64,000 nt of DNA from Shewanella algae. Its GTDB lineage: Bacteria > Pseudomonadota > Gammaproteobacteria > Enterobacterales > Shewanellaceae. Shown here piece by piece: positions 9,173 through 19,024 of this stretch (positions within the stretch are counted from its first letter, which is position 1; the number at the start of each line of letters is the position of its first letter). Position numbers and translations under genes: made by a program. The notes under the pieces are model-generated. The model worked only from the letters and a program-made list of their open reading frames with translations, searched no databases and had not been told where the DNA came from. The stretch spans positions 3,687,001-3,751,000 of the forward strand of contig NZ_CP068230.1 in assembly GCF_009183365.2 (NCBI RefSeq), in the 5' to 3' direction.

Positions 9173-10168
9173 ATGCCGACATTCAAAAAGCTGCTCGCAC
9201 CTCTGGGCCTGCTGCTGAGTCTCAACCTCAGCGCCTGTGCCACCGCCGAGGTGCCCTCTCCCGAGCAGCTCAAGCAGGATTTTATCAAACAGCAACGGAG
9301 CCAGGGATTTAGCCAAGAAGAAGTCGAAAGCTTCCTCGCCTCGGCCCAGAAAAACCAGGCGGTATTGGATGCCATCTCCAGTCCTTGGGAGGCCAAACCC
9401 TGGCATCAGTACTACCCCATTTTTCTGACCGAGAAGCGCCTCGAAGCCGGGCTGAGTTTCTGGCAGCAGCACGAACAGACCATAGCGCGCGCCGCCAAGA
9501 CCTATGGCGTGGATCCGCAAATCATAGTGGCCATTATCGGTATTGAAACCTTCTACGGCGGTTACATGGGCAAGTACCCGGTGATCGATGCCCTCTATAC
9601 CCTGGGATTCTACTACCCGCCACGGGCGACTTTCTTTCGCGGCGAATTTGCCAAGCTGATGACGCTGCTTAAAGAGGAGCAACTCGATAAGGAAACCCTC
9701 CTGGGCTCCTACGCCGGCGCCATGGGCTATGGCCAGTTTATTCCTTCAAGCTATCTGGCCTACGCGGTCGACTTTGACGGTGACGGCAAGCGGGATCTGC
9801 TGGGCAGTGTCGACGATGCCATAGGCTCAGTAGCCAACTATTTTCATCGTCACGGCTGGAAAGCCGGTGAGCCGGTGGCACTGGAACTGAGCACCACAGC
9901 TACGCCCAAGGCCAAGGTCTGGAAGGGAGAAAGGCTCAATTACCAAGTGGCCGATATCCTCTCTCCCGAGGTGGCACTGAAGGAAAACCGGGATCTGGAT
10001 GCCAGCCAAAAAGCACTGCTTATCGAGTTGGAACAGGCCGATGCCAAAGACTATTGGCTGGGGCTGAACAATTTCTATGTGATCACCCGTTACAATCGTA
10101 GCCCGCTGTACGCCATGGCGGTTTATCAATTCAGTGAACAACTCAAAGCCCACCATGACAAGACTTAA
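9173..10168 (+). CDS. mltB: Membrane-bound lytic murein transglycosylase B
   Basis: Cleaves the glycan strand of peptidoglycan to 1,6-anhydromuramyl products. The signal peptide ends in the lipobox LSAC with Cys22, so this is a lipoprotein. The catalytic glutamate is Glu125 in GIETFYGG, and the family blocks SYAGAMGYGQFIPSSY and DFDGDGKRDL follow. The length (331) is slightly below E. coli MltB (361). It starts 11 bp after rodA and overlaps rlpA by 14 bases. Confidence 0.93.
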   Translation: MPTFKKLLAPLGLLLSLNLSACATAEVPSPEQLKQDFIKQQRSQGFSQEEVESFLASAQKNQAVLDAISSPWEAKPWHQYYPIFLTEKRLEAGLSFWQQHEQTIARAAKTYGVDPQIIVAIIGIETFYGGYMGKYPVIDALYTLGFYYPPRATFFRGEFAKLMTLLKEEQLDKETLLGSYAGAMGYGQFIPSSYLAYAVDFDGDGKRDLLGSVDDAIGSVANYFHRHGWKAGEPVALELSTTATPKAKVWKGERLNYQVADILSPEVALKENRDLDASQKALLIELEQADAKDYWLGLNNFYVITRYNRSPLYAMAVYQFSEQLKAHHDKT

Positions 10169-10946
10169 ACTATTGCTGCCACTGACCGCCTCTATTCTGC
10201 TGGCCGCCTGTGCCGGCAACTCGGGCCGTTACACCATGAAAGATGATAGGCCTCCGGCCGATGCCCCGGATGTCTCCAAGGTGGAAGATGCCCACCCCAG
10301 GTTCGAGCCCTACAGCAAACAGGGCAATAAGGATTACCAGGTCAGAGGCAAATCCTACCAGGTGATGCCGTCCGGCAAGGGGTACAAGGTTGAGGGGCTG
10401 GCATCCTGGTATGGCGCCAAGTTTCACGGCCATCTGACCTCCAACGGTGAAACCTATGACATGTACTCCATGTCGGCGGCGCACAAGACATTGCCACTGC
10501 CCAGCTATGTCAGGGTCACCAACCTGGCCAACAACAAGAGCGTGGTTGTCAGGGTCAATGACCGTGGCCCCTTTCACCCCGACAGAGTGATAGATCTGTC
10601 CTACGCCGCGGCTTACCGGCTGGACATGCTGAAGACAGGCACCGCCAGGGTGAGGCTGGAAGTCCTGTTTGAGGACAGTGAAGAGAGCCAGACCATGGCC
10701 GAGCTTCGCAGCGACAATTTGCACTATGTGCAGGTGATGGCATCCGGCTCGCGCGAACGTCTGCTTGAGTTGGCTTCAGAGCTTGAAAACAAGTACCAGG
10801 TCAAGAGCCGAATTACCGATGCCAAGCCGGTATACAGGCTGCAACTCGGCCCGGTCAGCCATGAAGGTATTGCCGCCAAATTGCTGGAAAAGCTGAAGCA
10901 GGAAGGCTTCCCGAGCAGCTATATGGTGACTGAACCAAAATCATAA
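10155..10946 (+). CDS. rlpA: Septal ring lytic transglycosylase RlpA (lipoprotein)
   Basis: Outer-membrane lipoprotein of the RlpA family, which in some species cleaves denuded glycan strands at the septum. From the ATG at 10155 it has 263 residues: lipobox LLAAC with Cys19, a double-psi beta-barrel domain with GLASWYG and VRVNDRGPF (about 80-170), and a C-terminal SPOR domain starting LHYVQVMASGS. The frame is open from a GTG at 10134, but the ATG gives a proper signal peptide. It overlaps mltB by 14 bases. Confidence 0.93.
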   Translation: MTRLKLLLPLTASILLAACAGNSGRYTMKDDRPPADAPDVSKVEDAHPRFEPYSKQGNKDYQVRGKSYQVMPSGKGYKVEGLASWYGAKFHGHLTSNGETYDMYSMSAAHKTLPLPSYVRVTNLANNKSVVVRVNDRGPFHPDRVIDLSYAAAYRLDMLKTGTARVRLEVLFEDSEESQTMAELRSDNLHYVQVMASGSRERLLELASELENKYQVKSRITDAKPVYRLQLGPVSHEGIAAKLLEKLKQEGFPSSYMVTEPKS

Positions 10947-10977
10947 GCGTTCAAAATTCCACCATATTTTTAACTAA

Positions 10978-11021
10978 TTAAGGAACCTTAACTGAAATCT
11001 CCGGTCGACTAATGTTATACT
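10978..11021 (+). promoter_or_regulatory. Candidate dacA promoter with upstream palindrome
   Basis: The 131-bp gap before dacA holds a 14-bp perfect palindrome, TTAAGGAACCTTAA (10978-10991), and then an extended -10 TGTTATACT ending at 11021. The -35 at the expected spacing is weak (TGAAAT). The arrangement suggests dacA can be transcribed apart from the rodA cluster; the palindrome could be an operator. No protein can be named for it. Confidence 0.45.
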
Positions 11022-11077
11022 CGCTGCGAATTTCAGCATATTTTCCGACTCCAACCAGAAGACGTATTCAGGTAATG

Positions 11078-12256
11078 ATGAATTTTGTAAAAAGTCCCGC
11101 GAAAGCCTTTCTGTTGTTCGCCTGTGCCTCAGTTTCCGCCGCACAGGCCAACAATGCCCCGATAGTCGTCCCAGATGCACCGGATGTTGCCGCCAAGGCC
11201 TATGTCTTGATGGATTACAACTCAGGGCGCTTACTGGCGGAAAATAACGCCTACGAAAGCCTCAACCCTGCCAGTCTGACCAAAATGATGACCAGCTATG
11301 TCATAGGTCAGGAGATCAAGGCGGGTAATGTCTCTCCCGATGACGATGTGACCATCAGCAAGAACGCCTGGTCGAAGAACTTCCCCGACTCCTCCAAGAT
11401 GTTTATCGAAGTCGGCAAGACGGTTAAAGTCTCGGATCTGAACCGGGGTATCATCATCCAATCCGGTAACGATGCCTGTGTTGCCATGGCCGAGCACATT
11501 GCCGGAACCGAAGGCGCCTTCGTCGATCTGATGAACTCCTGGGCCAAACAGCTGGGCATGCGTGACAGCTACTTTGAAAACTCCCACGGCCTGGATTCGG
11601 ACAACCACAAATCCACCGCCTATGATATGGCACTGCTGGGCGCGGCCCTCATCCGTGATGTACCCAACGAGTACGATATCTACAAGGAAAAATCTTTTAC
11701 CTACAACGGTATCAAGCAGTACAACCGTAACGGCCTCTTGTGGGATAACAGCCTCAATGTCGACGGCATCAAGACAGGCCACACCTCGGGTGCCGGCTAT
11801 AACCTGGTATCCTCAGCCACCAAAGACGGCATGCGCCTGATTGCCGTGGTCATGGGCACCAAGAGTGAAGCCGCCCGTAAGGCCGAGAGCAAGAAACTGC
11901 TCAACTATGGCTTCCGTTTCTTTGAAACCATCACCCCTTACAAGGCCGGTGACAGCTTTGTCACTCAGAAGATCTGGTACGGCGACCGTGACACAGTGGA
12001 CTTGGGTGTAACCACTGACACTCCTGTCACCATCAACCGGGGTCAGGCTAAAAACCTGCAGGCCAACTTCGAACTGACCAAAGAACTGACCGCACCGCTG
12101 GCCAAGGGTGAAGTCGTCGGCCGGGTATACTTCCAGCTTGATGGTAAAGACATTGCCCAGTTCCCACTGGTAACATTGGAAGAAGTCAACGAAGGCAGCT
12201 GGTTCAGCAAGCTGATGGACTACTTCAAGCAGATGTTTGCCGGCTGGTTCAGCTAA
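11078..12256 (+). CDS. dacA: D-alanyl-D-alanine carboxypeptidase (PBP5-type)
   Basis: Removes the terminal D-Ala from peptidoglycan pentapeptides. From the ATG at 11078 (AGG five bases upstream; the ATG at 11075 is an alternative) it has 392 residues. It has a cleavable signal peptide, SxxK at Ser66-Lys69 (SLTK), SGN at 129-131, KTG at 232-234, the all-beta PBP5 C-terminal domain, and an amphipathic C-terminal helix for peripheral membrane anchoring (SKLMDYFKQMFAGWFS). The frame is open back to 11012, but that extension lies in the promoter. In E. coli and most Shewanella ybeD-lipB follow; here they do not. Confidence 0.96.
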   Translation: MNFVKSPAKAFLLFACASVSAAQANNAPIVVPDAPDVAAKAYVLMDYNSGRLLAENNAYESLNPASLTKMMTSYVIGQEIKAGNVSPDDDVTISKNAWSKNFPDSSKMFIEVGKTVKVSDLNRGIIIQSGNDACVAMAEHIAGTEGAFVDLMNSWAKQLGMRDSYFENSHGLDSDNHKSTAYDMALLGAALIRDVPNEYDIYKEKSFTYNGIKQYNRNGLLWDNSLNVDGIKTGHTSGAGYNLVSSATKDGMRLIAVVMGTKSEAARKAESKKLLNYGFRFFETITPYKAGDSFVTQKIWYGDRDTVDLGVTTDTPVTINRGQAKNLQANFELTKELTAPLAKGEVVGRVYFQLDGKDIAQFPLVTLEEVNEGSWFSKLMDYFKQMFAGWFS

Positions 12257-12273
12257 GCCAATAAATCGTGAGA

Positions 12274-12300
12274 GAATGCCGCCTGCGGGCGGCATTCTTG
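12274..12300 (+). terminator. Rho-independent terminator after dacA
   Basis: A GC-rich hairpin with arms GAATGCCGCC and GGCGGCATTC starts 18 bp after the dacA stop. The T-run is short (TTGT), so termination may be partial. Confidence 0.7.
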
Positions 12301-12396
12301 TATCTGCAAGAGACAGTGATATCCGCAGCGCCTCAGGGCATTTATCCTTGCAGTGCAAGAATAAAGCAGAAATGAGCAGGCCTTGGTGGATTTTTT

Positions 12397-12405
12397 TGCT
12401 ATACT
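12397..12405 (+). promoter_or_regulatory. Extended -10 promoter element for rhlE
   Basis: TGCTATACT is an extended -10 element followed by a 5' leader of about 120 bases before the rhlE start. The -35 is weak. Long leaders are common for cold-inducible RNA helicase genes, but no specific structure was identified here. Confidence 0.4.
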
Positions 12406-12528
12406 CCGCGCCCGCCCGGGTTATCCCGGCACTTGGCGTTTACTCAGGCCTGAGCTTCCGGCATTAGGGCCGCCGACACCCGAAACAGCTAAGACACACG
12501 CCAAGCGGTTGAATACAGGAATATCGAG

Positions 12529-13830
12529 ATGAAGTTTGAATCTTACAGTTTTGCCCCCGAAATACTCCGCGCGCTCAAAGAGTGCGGTTATGAGAGCATG
12601 ACACCGATTCAGAGACAGGCCATCCCTGCGGTTCGCCGCGGTCAGGACGTGCTGGCCAGCGCCCAGACGGGCACAGGCAAGACAGCCGCCTTTGTGCTGC
12701 CTATTTTGCAGCGCCTGCAGGATAACCCGCTCGAACTCAAACCCGGCAATATCCGGGCCCTGATCCTGGCACCGACCCGTGAGTTGGTGTCCCAGGTTGC
12801 CGACAATGCCCGCCAATACGGCAAATACCTGCAACTGTCGGTGGCCACTCTGTTTGGCGGCGTCAAGTCGGCATCTCAGGTCAACAAGCTCAAGCAAGGC
12901 GCCGACATAGTGGTGGCCACTCCGGGGCGTTTACTGGAACAACTGCTGGCCGGTAACCTGAGTCTGGGCTCGCTGGAAGTGCTGGTGCTGGATGAAGCCG
13001 ACCGTATGCTGGATATGGGCTTTATCAACGATATCAACAAAATACTTCAGAGCGCCGCCAAGCAACGGCAAAATCTGATGTTCTCGGCCACCTTCTCTGG
13101 CGCGGTAAGGCGCCTGGCCGATGAGATAATGAACAAGCCCAAGGTCATCACGGCCGACCGCCAAAACACCACAGCGGTGACCGTCAGCCAGGTGGTCTAC
13201 CCGGTAGAGCAGCGCCGCAAGCGTGAACTCCTGTCTGAACTTATCGGGCGCAAGAACTGGCAGCAGGTGCTGGTGTTTACCGCCACCCGTGAAGATGCGG
13301 ATCATCTGGTCAAGGAGCTGAATCTCGACGGTATCGCCAGTGCCGTGGTGCACAGTGAAAAAGCCCAGGGCAGCCGCCGCCGGGCGCTCAGAGAATTCAA
13401 GGAAGGCAAGGTACGGGTGTTGGTATCCACCGAAGTGGCCGCCCGCGGCCTGGATATTCCGGATCTCGAGTATGTGGTCAATTACGATCTGCCCTTCCTG
13501 GCAGAGGACTATGTGCACCGTATCGGTCGCACCGGCCGCGCCGGCAAGACGGGGGTCGCCATCTCTTTTGTCAGCCGCGAAGAAGAGCGCACTCTGGCCG
13601 ACATCGAAAAACTGATTGGCCAAAAACTCAAGCGCATCATGATGCCAGGCTATGAAGTGAGTAATCGCGATCTCCTGCTCAAGCAACTGCAAAAACGCCG
13701 CAGCTTCGCCAAGAAAAAGCCGGGCGCCAGCAGCGCCTCGGAGCAAGTCGCAGCGGAAAAGAGCATGTCCGGCCGCAGAGTTAAGGTTAAAGTCGGCTCC
13801 GGTGGCATCAAGCCCAAGAAGCTCAAATGA
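12529..13830 (+). CDS. rhlE: DEAD-box RNA helicase, RhlE type
   Basis: ATP-dependent RNA helicase of the DEAD family. Motifs in order: Q motif FAPEILRALKECGY...PIQ, Walker A AQTGTGKT (45-52), motif Ia PTREL, DEAD (155-158), SAT (186-188), and motif VI HRIGRTGR (330-337). A basic C-terminal tail (KKKPG, GRRVKVKVGSGG) probably adds RNA contacts. The N-terminus and the short tail fit RhlE better than SrmB or DeaD. It stands alone between a promoter and a strong terminator region. Confidence 0.9.
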   Translation: MKFESYSFAPEILRALKECGYESMTPIQRQAIPAVRRGQDVLASAQTGTGKTAAFVLPILQRLQDNPLELKPGNIRALILAPTRELVSQVADNARQYGKYLQLSVATLFGGVKSASQVNKLKQGADIVVATPGRLLEQLLAGNLSLGSLEVLVLDEADRMLDMGFINDINKILQSAAKQRQNLMFSATFSGAVRRLADEIMNKPKVITADRQNTTAVTVSQVVYPVEQRRKRELLSELIGRKNWQQVLVFTATREDADHLVKELNLDGIASAVVHSEKAQGSRRRALREFKEGKVRVLVSTEVAARGLDIPDLEYVVNYDLPFLAEDYVHRIGRTGRAGKTGVAISFVSREEERTLADIEKLIGQKLKRIMMPGYEVSNRDLLLKQLQKRRSFAKKKPGASSASEQVAAEKSMSGRRVKVKVGSGGIKPKKLK

Positions 13831-13901
13831 GCCGCCCCGCATGACGGGCTTTGCTCCTATGTTGATGTCCGGCCCTAAAATAGGTTGACACTTTTTTGAA
13901 T

Positions 13902-13935
13902 AAAAACGCCTGATGAATTTCATTGGGCGTTTTGT
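13902..13935. terminator. Bidirectional terminator between rhlE and the PKD gene
   Basis: A long imperfect hairpin with arms AAAACGCC and GGGCGTTTT and an inner ATGAA/TTCAT stem is followed by T-rich sequence on both strands. It suits the convergent arrangement of rhlE and the large minus-strand lipoprotein gene. Confidence 0.65.
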
Positions 13936-13949
13936 TTTTAAGGCGTATG

Positions 13950-13978
13950 TGTAGTGGCCAAGTTAATTTGACCACTAC
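13950..13978. repeat. Near-perfect palindrome resembling an IS end
   Basis: The palindrome has GTAGTGG and CCACTAC as outer arms around a CAA/TTG core. Its first 26 bases closely match the left inverted repeat of the IS3-family element at 24950, differing at only a few positions. No transposase lies next to it, so it looks like a solo end or an excision remnant. Confidence 0.5.
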
Positions 13979-14014
13979 CGTAGAATAAATACCAACCCCT
14001 TATTCGCACCTTTC

Positions 14015-17000
14015 TTAGTTTATCTCGGTAAAGCCAGGGTAAACTTCATCGATTGGGGTATCGTCCGGTACATCGCTGATAGTGATACTTGTCGAGCTTA
14101 AGCGATAGGCAAACATTTTATCATCACGTTCAATACCATTGGATGCAAACCCCACCAGATCGCCATTGGAATCTTCAACGATAAACCCGACAATCGAGCG
14201 ATTCGGCACTGTCGCCACTTCGGCAACTGCATTTGACTGCTTATCATAACGCATCAGTTTACCGCCCTTGGTGCCATAGTACATATAACCATCGCTGGCT
14301 GCGACTAGGGCTGTTGTTGGCTGGTCGCTCAGACCAGCGACGGAAGTCATTATAGTCGGCGTTGTGCAATTATTATTAAGACGTTGAATAGTCCCCTCCC
14401 CAGCTACACTGCTTTGGCGTGTGGTGAAAAAACCATCTCCGCCAGCCACGGGAAAGGTCACAGCATGAACCGGTTCATGGGCTGAATTGCCAGACAACTG
14501 CAACTCACCATCGCTATTAGCCGCAAGATTATGACAACGCAAACTCTCATCGGTGAAGAACCAAAGATTATTGTCATCAAAGACCACTTCGGTCTCCGGA
14601 ATATTATTGTTGCTCGCGGGATAGGAGGCTATTCGCGATGAAGTAAGATTTGTCCCATCAATTCGCACAAGCTCGTAATAGTAACTGGTTATACCATTTT
14701 GCACGCTGGTAAGCGTATAAATATGGCCTTGTTTGTCATCAGCAAGACCAATGGCTGGGTTTATAGAATCCCCCAGTTTAATAATTTCAACTGCACCAAT
14801 AGCAGAGTCATATCGTGCGATAGCACGTTGACCACTTTGATCAGCACCATTCCCTTCAGAAAACTCTCTCATTGCAAAGAAGTAGTCTCCCGATGATGCT
14901 TTAAGAATTCTCCCATATGGCAAGCCCCCTGTAGGGTAACCTAAAGATATCTTAGCGATACTTGCTGTTTGCCGATCATAGGTAATAATTGCCCCCTCCC
15001 CATACACCCCTCCATCGAATGATGTGGTGATAATAAAGCGATCATTAACATTATCTGTCGACTCAGTCACTATGGCGGGGGTTCCTATAAACAGATAACC
15101 AAGTTCATCACCTCCGGTAACCAAGTTTCTTATTGCATAATTGGGTTTGGTTATTTCACTCAGAGTTGGTTTCTTCACATATGCGCCAGGAGAAGGCAAT
15201 GTAATAAAGACGCTGGCATTCTCATCATTCACAACGCTATATATTGCAGCGCGTAAATCAGAGGCAACAACGCCACCAAATTCGGTGCCGGTTAAACTAC
15301 GAAAGGTTGCCGCGAGCGCAGGCTGAGTAACTGAAGTATTTGAGGCATATAGCAAAGCATCTGCTCCACCGCTTCCTTGACATAAGACATATACTTGAGG
15401 ATCTTCCCAAAAAAAGGCACCGAATGGATTCTGGCAACCTGGTAAGGTAAAACCTAACGCTCCTCCCGCACCATTTTCACTTAAAATCGGATCATTACTA
15501 CTGGTTACTATTACTTGCCTGTCATCCTCGGCCACGAAATAGCGGCCGTTAGACCAAATAGGATCACCAAATGGTTTGATATCCCATGGTTGACTGAGAT
15601 CCTGAACGTCCTTTGGTACAATTTTAATCACAGGTCGCTGCTCGAATCGTGAATAACCAAAGGCGGCAATCAACTCTGTTTTTTGAGCACCATTCCAATA
15701 TAGTTTCGTAGTTGGAGAACCATTAAAACCTGGATAAGCGCCATTAGGAGATCCAAACTCGGCAATCACAGAAATCTTCTTATAATCTGCACTCCCAGGA
15801 TCAAAATTAATATGGATTAATACACCTGCATCGTTCGCCCCCCCATCTCGGGTGTAGGTATATGCCGACTTACCATCTGGATGGAATAGTAATTCGGTAT
15901 AAAAATCACCTACGGCGTGACTACTAACTTCAAGTTCAGGAAATGAGAGAAACATACTTGCTTCTTGGCTTGAAGGGATAAATTCGGTAATAGTACCTGT
16001 GTTATTGATACCACCATTTGTAAGCAACTGATAAGCCTTGTTGTTAGTAGGGTGCACCGACCACCCCTGACGAACATCCGGTTGAATGGGATAAGGTAAA
16101 CCATGGAAGCTGGTAACTTCAGTCGCTTGAGTCAAGTCACTCTCACGAACAGTGATAAGCGAACCTGTTCGACTCTCACCACCGCGTGAGCTTAACATCA
16201 TAAGGTTATGGCCCACCGGAGTCGGGATAGCTGAGCCTTTTGCGGGATCTTTAATTACAATTGACGCTGTGACATAGGGGCTATCTCTAACACCATCACT
16301 CACACTCAGAGCTACTGAGTAAGTCCCTGCTGACGTAGGTATGAAGTTAGGTCTAGCTGATGATGGATCATTGAGCACCCCATTGACGGGATCGCTTAAG
16401 AGTAACCATCTGAAGGAAATAGGATCACCATCAGGATCGCTACTTTGGCTACCGTCAAGTTGATAGGCCTGCCCTGTCACACCGTCAGTTATACCGGAAA
16501 TAATGGCCAAGGGTGCAAGATTCTTTTTGTTGTCATGTATCACAACAACATCAGGCAACGAGGTACTCTTACCATCGCTGACCACAAGTTGAATAACAAA
16601 ATCCCCCTCTACATCAGGGGTAAAATCCGGACTGGCCGATGTATCATTGTTAAGCTGAACAACACTGCCCGCAGGGCGACTGAGCATTGACCACTTGTAG
16701 CTGAGCGGATCACCATCGGCATCGGATGATGCCAGACCATCCAGCACTATATTACTGCCCAAGAAAACCTTGGCGTCATTCCCGGCATCTGCCACCGGCA
16801 AAGTATTACGGCTGCCATCGCGTAATACCACAACGTCTGTTGCTGTTTGACCAATGGCATCCGTCACAGTTAGCTGGACTATGTAGTCACCGGCGCTGTC
16901 TGGCACCAAGGTAGGATTAACACTGGTCGCGTTGCTTAATACTGTGCCACTGCCGACAGGGCTTGACAGTATTGACCAGAGATAAGTGAGTGGTTGTCGC

Positions 17001-18574
17001 TCTGGATCCCTTGATTGAGAACCATCGAGTGTCGTTGTCACCCCGGTTTGAACAGACTGATCTTTACCGGCATCTGCCGTTGGCGGTAAATCGTTATCCG
17101 TGACTATGACGGTGGCTGGCATGCTGGATAACACGCCATCATTGACAATCAGCTGAAAAACAAAATCCCCCGCGACATCAGGAGTAAATTCAGGAGAGAC
17201 TATGTTGGTTGCAGCCAACGTTGCCGAGCTCCCCGTAGGAGCGGTCACTATACTCCAGGCATAACTAAGCGCTGAACCTTCAGCATCGCTGGATCTTGAA
17301 CCATCCAGATTAATTGTGCTTCCAGTGGCCACCGACATCGGTTGACCGGCATCGGCGATAGGAGCCGTATTTTGTGTAGAGATGACAACCGAATCCGGCG
17401 CACTGGGCAAGATAGCATCAGAAACGATTAACTGAACAACATAGTCGCCATTAACATCCGGTGTAAATGTGGGATGGAAAGTATGGCTATCACCCAGGGT
17501 GACCGATGAGTTTTTCGGTTTGGAGATTATCGCCCATTGCGGCGTTAACGGATCACCATTGCCATCGGTAGAACCGCTGCCATCCAGGTGTAAAACCTGG
17601 CCGATCCGCGCTGAAATATCGCGGCCTGCATGAGCAACAGGAGGCTGATTACCTGAATGCAGCACCAGTGTGCTCGCCTGGCTGTCCATGTTGCCATCGT
17701 TGACGACAAGTGCAATAACATAATCACCGTTTACATCAGGTTGAATACTGGCGCGAGCTTTATCGGCGTTAGTGAGAGTAGCGGCACTCCCGCCTGGCGC
17801 CGAAACAATATGCCATTTGAATGTAAGAGGGTCGCCATCGGCATCGCTCGACCGGGTACCATCCATAGTAACAACTTGCCCCAATGCATACGCGAGTGAA
17901 GGGCCTGCATCGGCAAGAGGACGAGTATTCAAAGTACTGACCAGCACTTGATCCACAGCGCTGCTGTTGCTTCCATCTGACACCGTCAGCTCAATTTCAT
18001 ACTCCCCGTCCACATCTGGTGTTAACAGCGCAAACGGAGTTTCGCTTCTGGCCAAGAGTGCCGTACTGCCATTTGGCTTTCGACTCAAGACCCAATGGAA
18101 ACTCAGCGGATCGCCATCAGGATCAAAGCTGCCACTACCATCAAGCGTAACATCCTGCCCCACAGATGCCGCTCTGTCTGGACCGGCGTTGGCCGAAGGA
18201 ACTGCGACTGTATCACTGACTATGATCCTATCGGGGAAACTGTCATACTCCCCATTATTTACCACTAACTCGAATTCATAATTACCTACTGCATCGAGGT
18301 AAAAGCTTGGGAAAGGGCTTGTCGGATCGCTGAGCGTACTGGTGCTGGTTGCAGGTTTACTGATAACTTGCCATCTGTAACTGAGAGGCGAGCCGCCAGG
18401 GTCGTAAGACTGACTGCCATTGAGCACAGCGGTTGCCCCTTTTTGCAGCAGCATAGCTTGGCCTGCATCCGCAATGGGTAACTGTTCTTGTTCCACCTCA
18501 CTGTCATGTGACCCACCACATCCGGCAATCAACAGTAAAACAGCCCCAATAACTATGCTATTCCTTGTATTCAT
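14015..18574 (-). CDS. Giant PKD-repeat lipoprotein with C-terminal propeller-like region
   Basis: 1519 residues, unknown role, probably at the cell surface. The signal peptide ends in the lipobox LIAGC. Residues about 32-770 hold eight tandem PKD-type immunoglobulin-like repeats of about 93 residues, each opening with a form of PxADAG, a DGSxSxDPDGDPLxYxW block and ending GDYxxxLxVxDG. The remaining 750 residues contain recurring glycine-rich strands such as GGVYGEGAIITYD and DAGVLIHINFD, which suggest a beta-propeller or GloVer-like repeat fold. Such proteins usually act in adhesion, matrix or polymer binding; that is an inference. It has no operon partner, and its base composition looks lower in GC than rhlE. 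Confidence 0.8.
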   Translation of the reverse strand: MNTRNSIVIGAVLLLIAGCGGSHDSEVEQEQLPIADAGQAMLLQKGATAVLNGSQSYDPGGSPLSYRWQVISKPATSTSTLSDPTSPFPSFYLDAVGNYEFELVVNNGEYDSFPDRIIVSDTVAVPSANAGPDRAASVGQDVTLDGSGSFDPDGDPLSFHWVLSRKPNGSTALLARSETPFALLTPDVDGEYEIELTVSDGSNSSAVDQVLVSTLNTRPLADAGPSLAYALGQVVTMDGTRSSDADGDPLTFKWHIVSAPGGSAATLTNADKARASIQPDVNGDYVIALVVNDGNMDSQASTLVLHSGNQPPVAHAGRDISARIGQVLHLDGSGSTDGNGDPLTPQWAIISKPKNSSVTLGDSHTFHPTFTPDVNGDYVVQLIVSDAILPSAPDSVVISTQNTAPIADAGQPMSVATGSTINLDGSRSSDAEGSALSYAWSIVTAPTGSSATLAATNIVSPEFTPDVAGDFVFQLIVNDGVLSSMPATVIVTDNDLPPTADAGKDQSVQTGVTTTLDGSQSRDPERQPLTYLWSILSSPVGSGTVLSNATSVNPTLVPDSAGDYIVQLTVTDAIGQTATDVVVLRDGSRNTLPVADAGNDAKVFLGSNIVLDGLASSDADGDPLSYKWSMLSRPAGSVVQLNNDTSASPDFTPDVEGDFVIQLVVSDGKSTSLPDVVVIHDNKKNLAPLAIISGITDGVTGQAYQLDGSQSSDPDGDPISFRWLLLSDPVNGVLNDPSSARPNFIPTSAGTYSVALSVSDGVRDSPYVTASIVIKDPAKGSAIPTPVGHNLMMLSSRGGESRTGSLITVRESDLTQATEVTSFHGLPYPIQPDVRQGWSVHPTNNKAYQLLTNGGINNTGTITEFIPSSQEASMFLSFPELEVSSHAVGDFYTELLFHPDGKSAYTYTRDGGANDAGVLIHINFDPGSADYKKISVIAEFGSPNGAYPGFNGSPTTKLYWNGAQKTELIAAFGYSRFEQRPVIKIVPKDVQDLSQPWDIKPFGDPIWSNGRYFVAEDDRQVIVTSSNDPILSENGAGGALGFTLPGCQNPFGAFFWEDPQVYVLCQGSGGADALLYASNTSVTQPALAATFRSLTGTEFGGVVASDLRAAIYSVVNDENASVFITLPSPGAYVKKPTLSEITKPNYAIRNLVTGGDELGYLFIGTPAIVTESTDNVNDRFIITTSFDGGVYGEGAIITYDRQTASIAKISLGYPTGGLPYGRILKASSGDYFFAMREFSEGNGADQSGQRAIARYDSAIGAVEIIKLGDSINPAIGLADDKQGHIYTLTSVQNGITSYYYELVRIDGTNLTSSRIASYPASNNNIPETEVVFDDNNLWFFTDESLRCHNLAANSDGELQLSGNSAHEPVHAVTFPVAGGDGFFTTRQSSVAGEGTIQRLNNNCTTPTIMTSVAGLSDQPTTALVAASDGYMYYGTKGGKLMRYDKQSNAVAEVATVPNRSIVGFIVEDSNGDLVGFASNGIERDDKMFAYRLSSTSITISDVPDDTPIDEVYPGFTEIN

Positions 18575-18990
18575 ATTCTGTCCTTTTTATCCCTAACAGT
18601 TGCTACGAATTACCATCCGCTCACCACGACAACGCCCTAATTATTGATGAGCTGCATCAACAAGCAGCCATACGGATAAAAGATAGAAGCTGATAGCAAG
18701 ATTTACCACTCAAGCTATTCTTAGATAGAGAAATTTTGCGAAAAATTTGGTCAAAAAAGACAAGGGTAGCGAACTTAAAACTGCAAGCACTACGAAATAA
18801 TATCGGGACGAGGCTGCCACATGAGTGCACAAACCAGATTCAATTAGACAGCTAGGCAAAGACAATAACGCATTTCCTGGTAGCTTAAGCCTTTTCAAAA
18901 GATCAATTCGCAAAAATAGTTTTTACTACCTACTGTCCCGTCCTCAAATAAGTCAGGAAAGTGGCAACTGTATTCAATGTGAGTTATGGA
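18575..18990. other. Intergenic stretch, no gene seen
   Basis: About 415 bp between the PKD lipoprotein start and the DJ-1 gene terminator. It is AT-rich. It must contain the promoter for the lipoprotein gene, but no consensus box stands out. The short ORFs here lack ribosome sites and family resemblance. Confidence 0.5.
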
Positions 18991-18999
18991 GCATTAAAA

Positions 19000-19024
19000 A
19001 TGCCGCGCACTGCGCGGCTTTTGG
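19000..19024 (-). terminator. Terminator downstream of the DJ-1/PfpI gene
   Basis: Stem GCCGCG/CGCGGC with a five-base loop; on the minus strand it runs into ATTTTTAATG. It lies about 100 bp past the stop codon at 19125. Confidence 0.6.
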
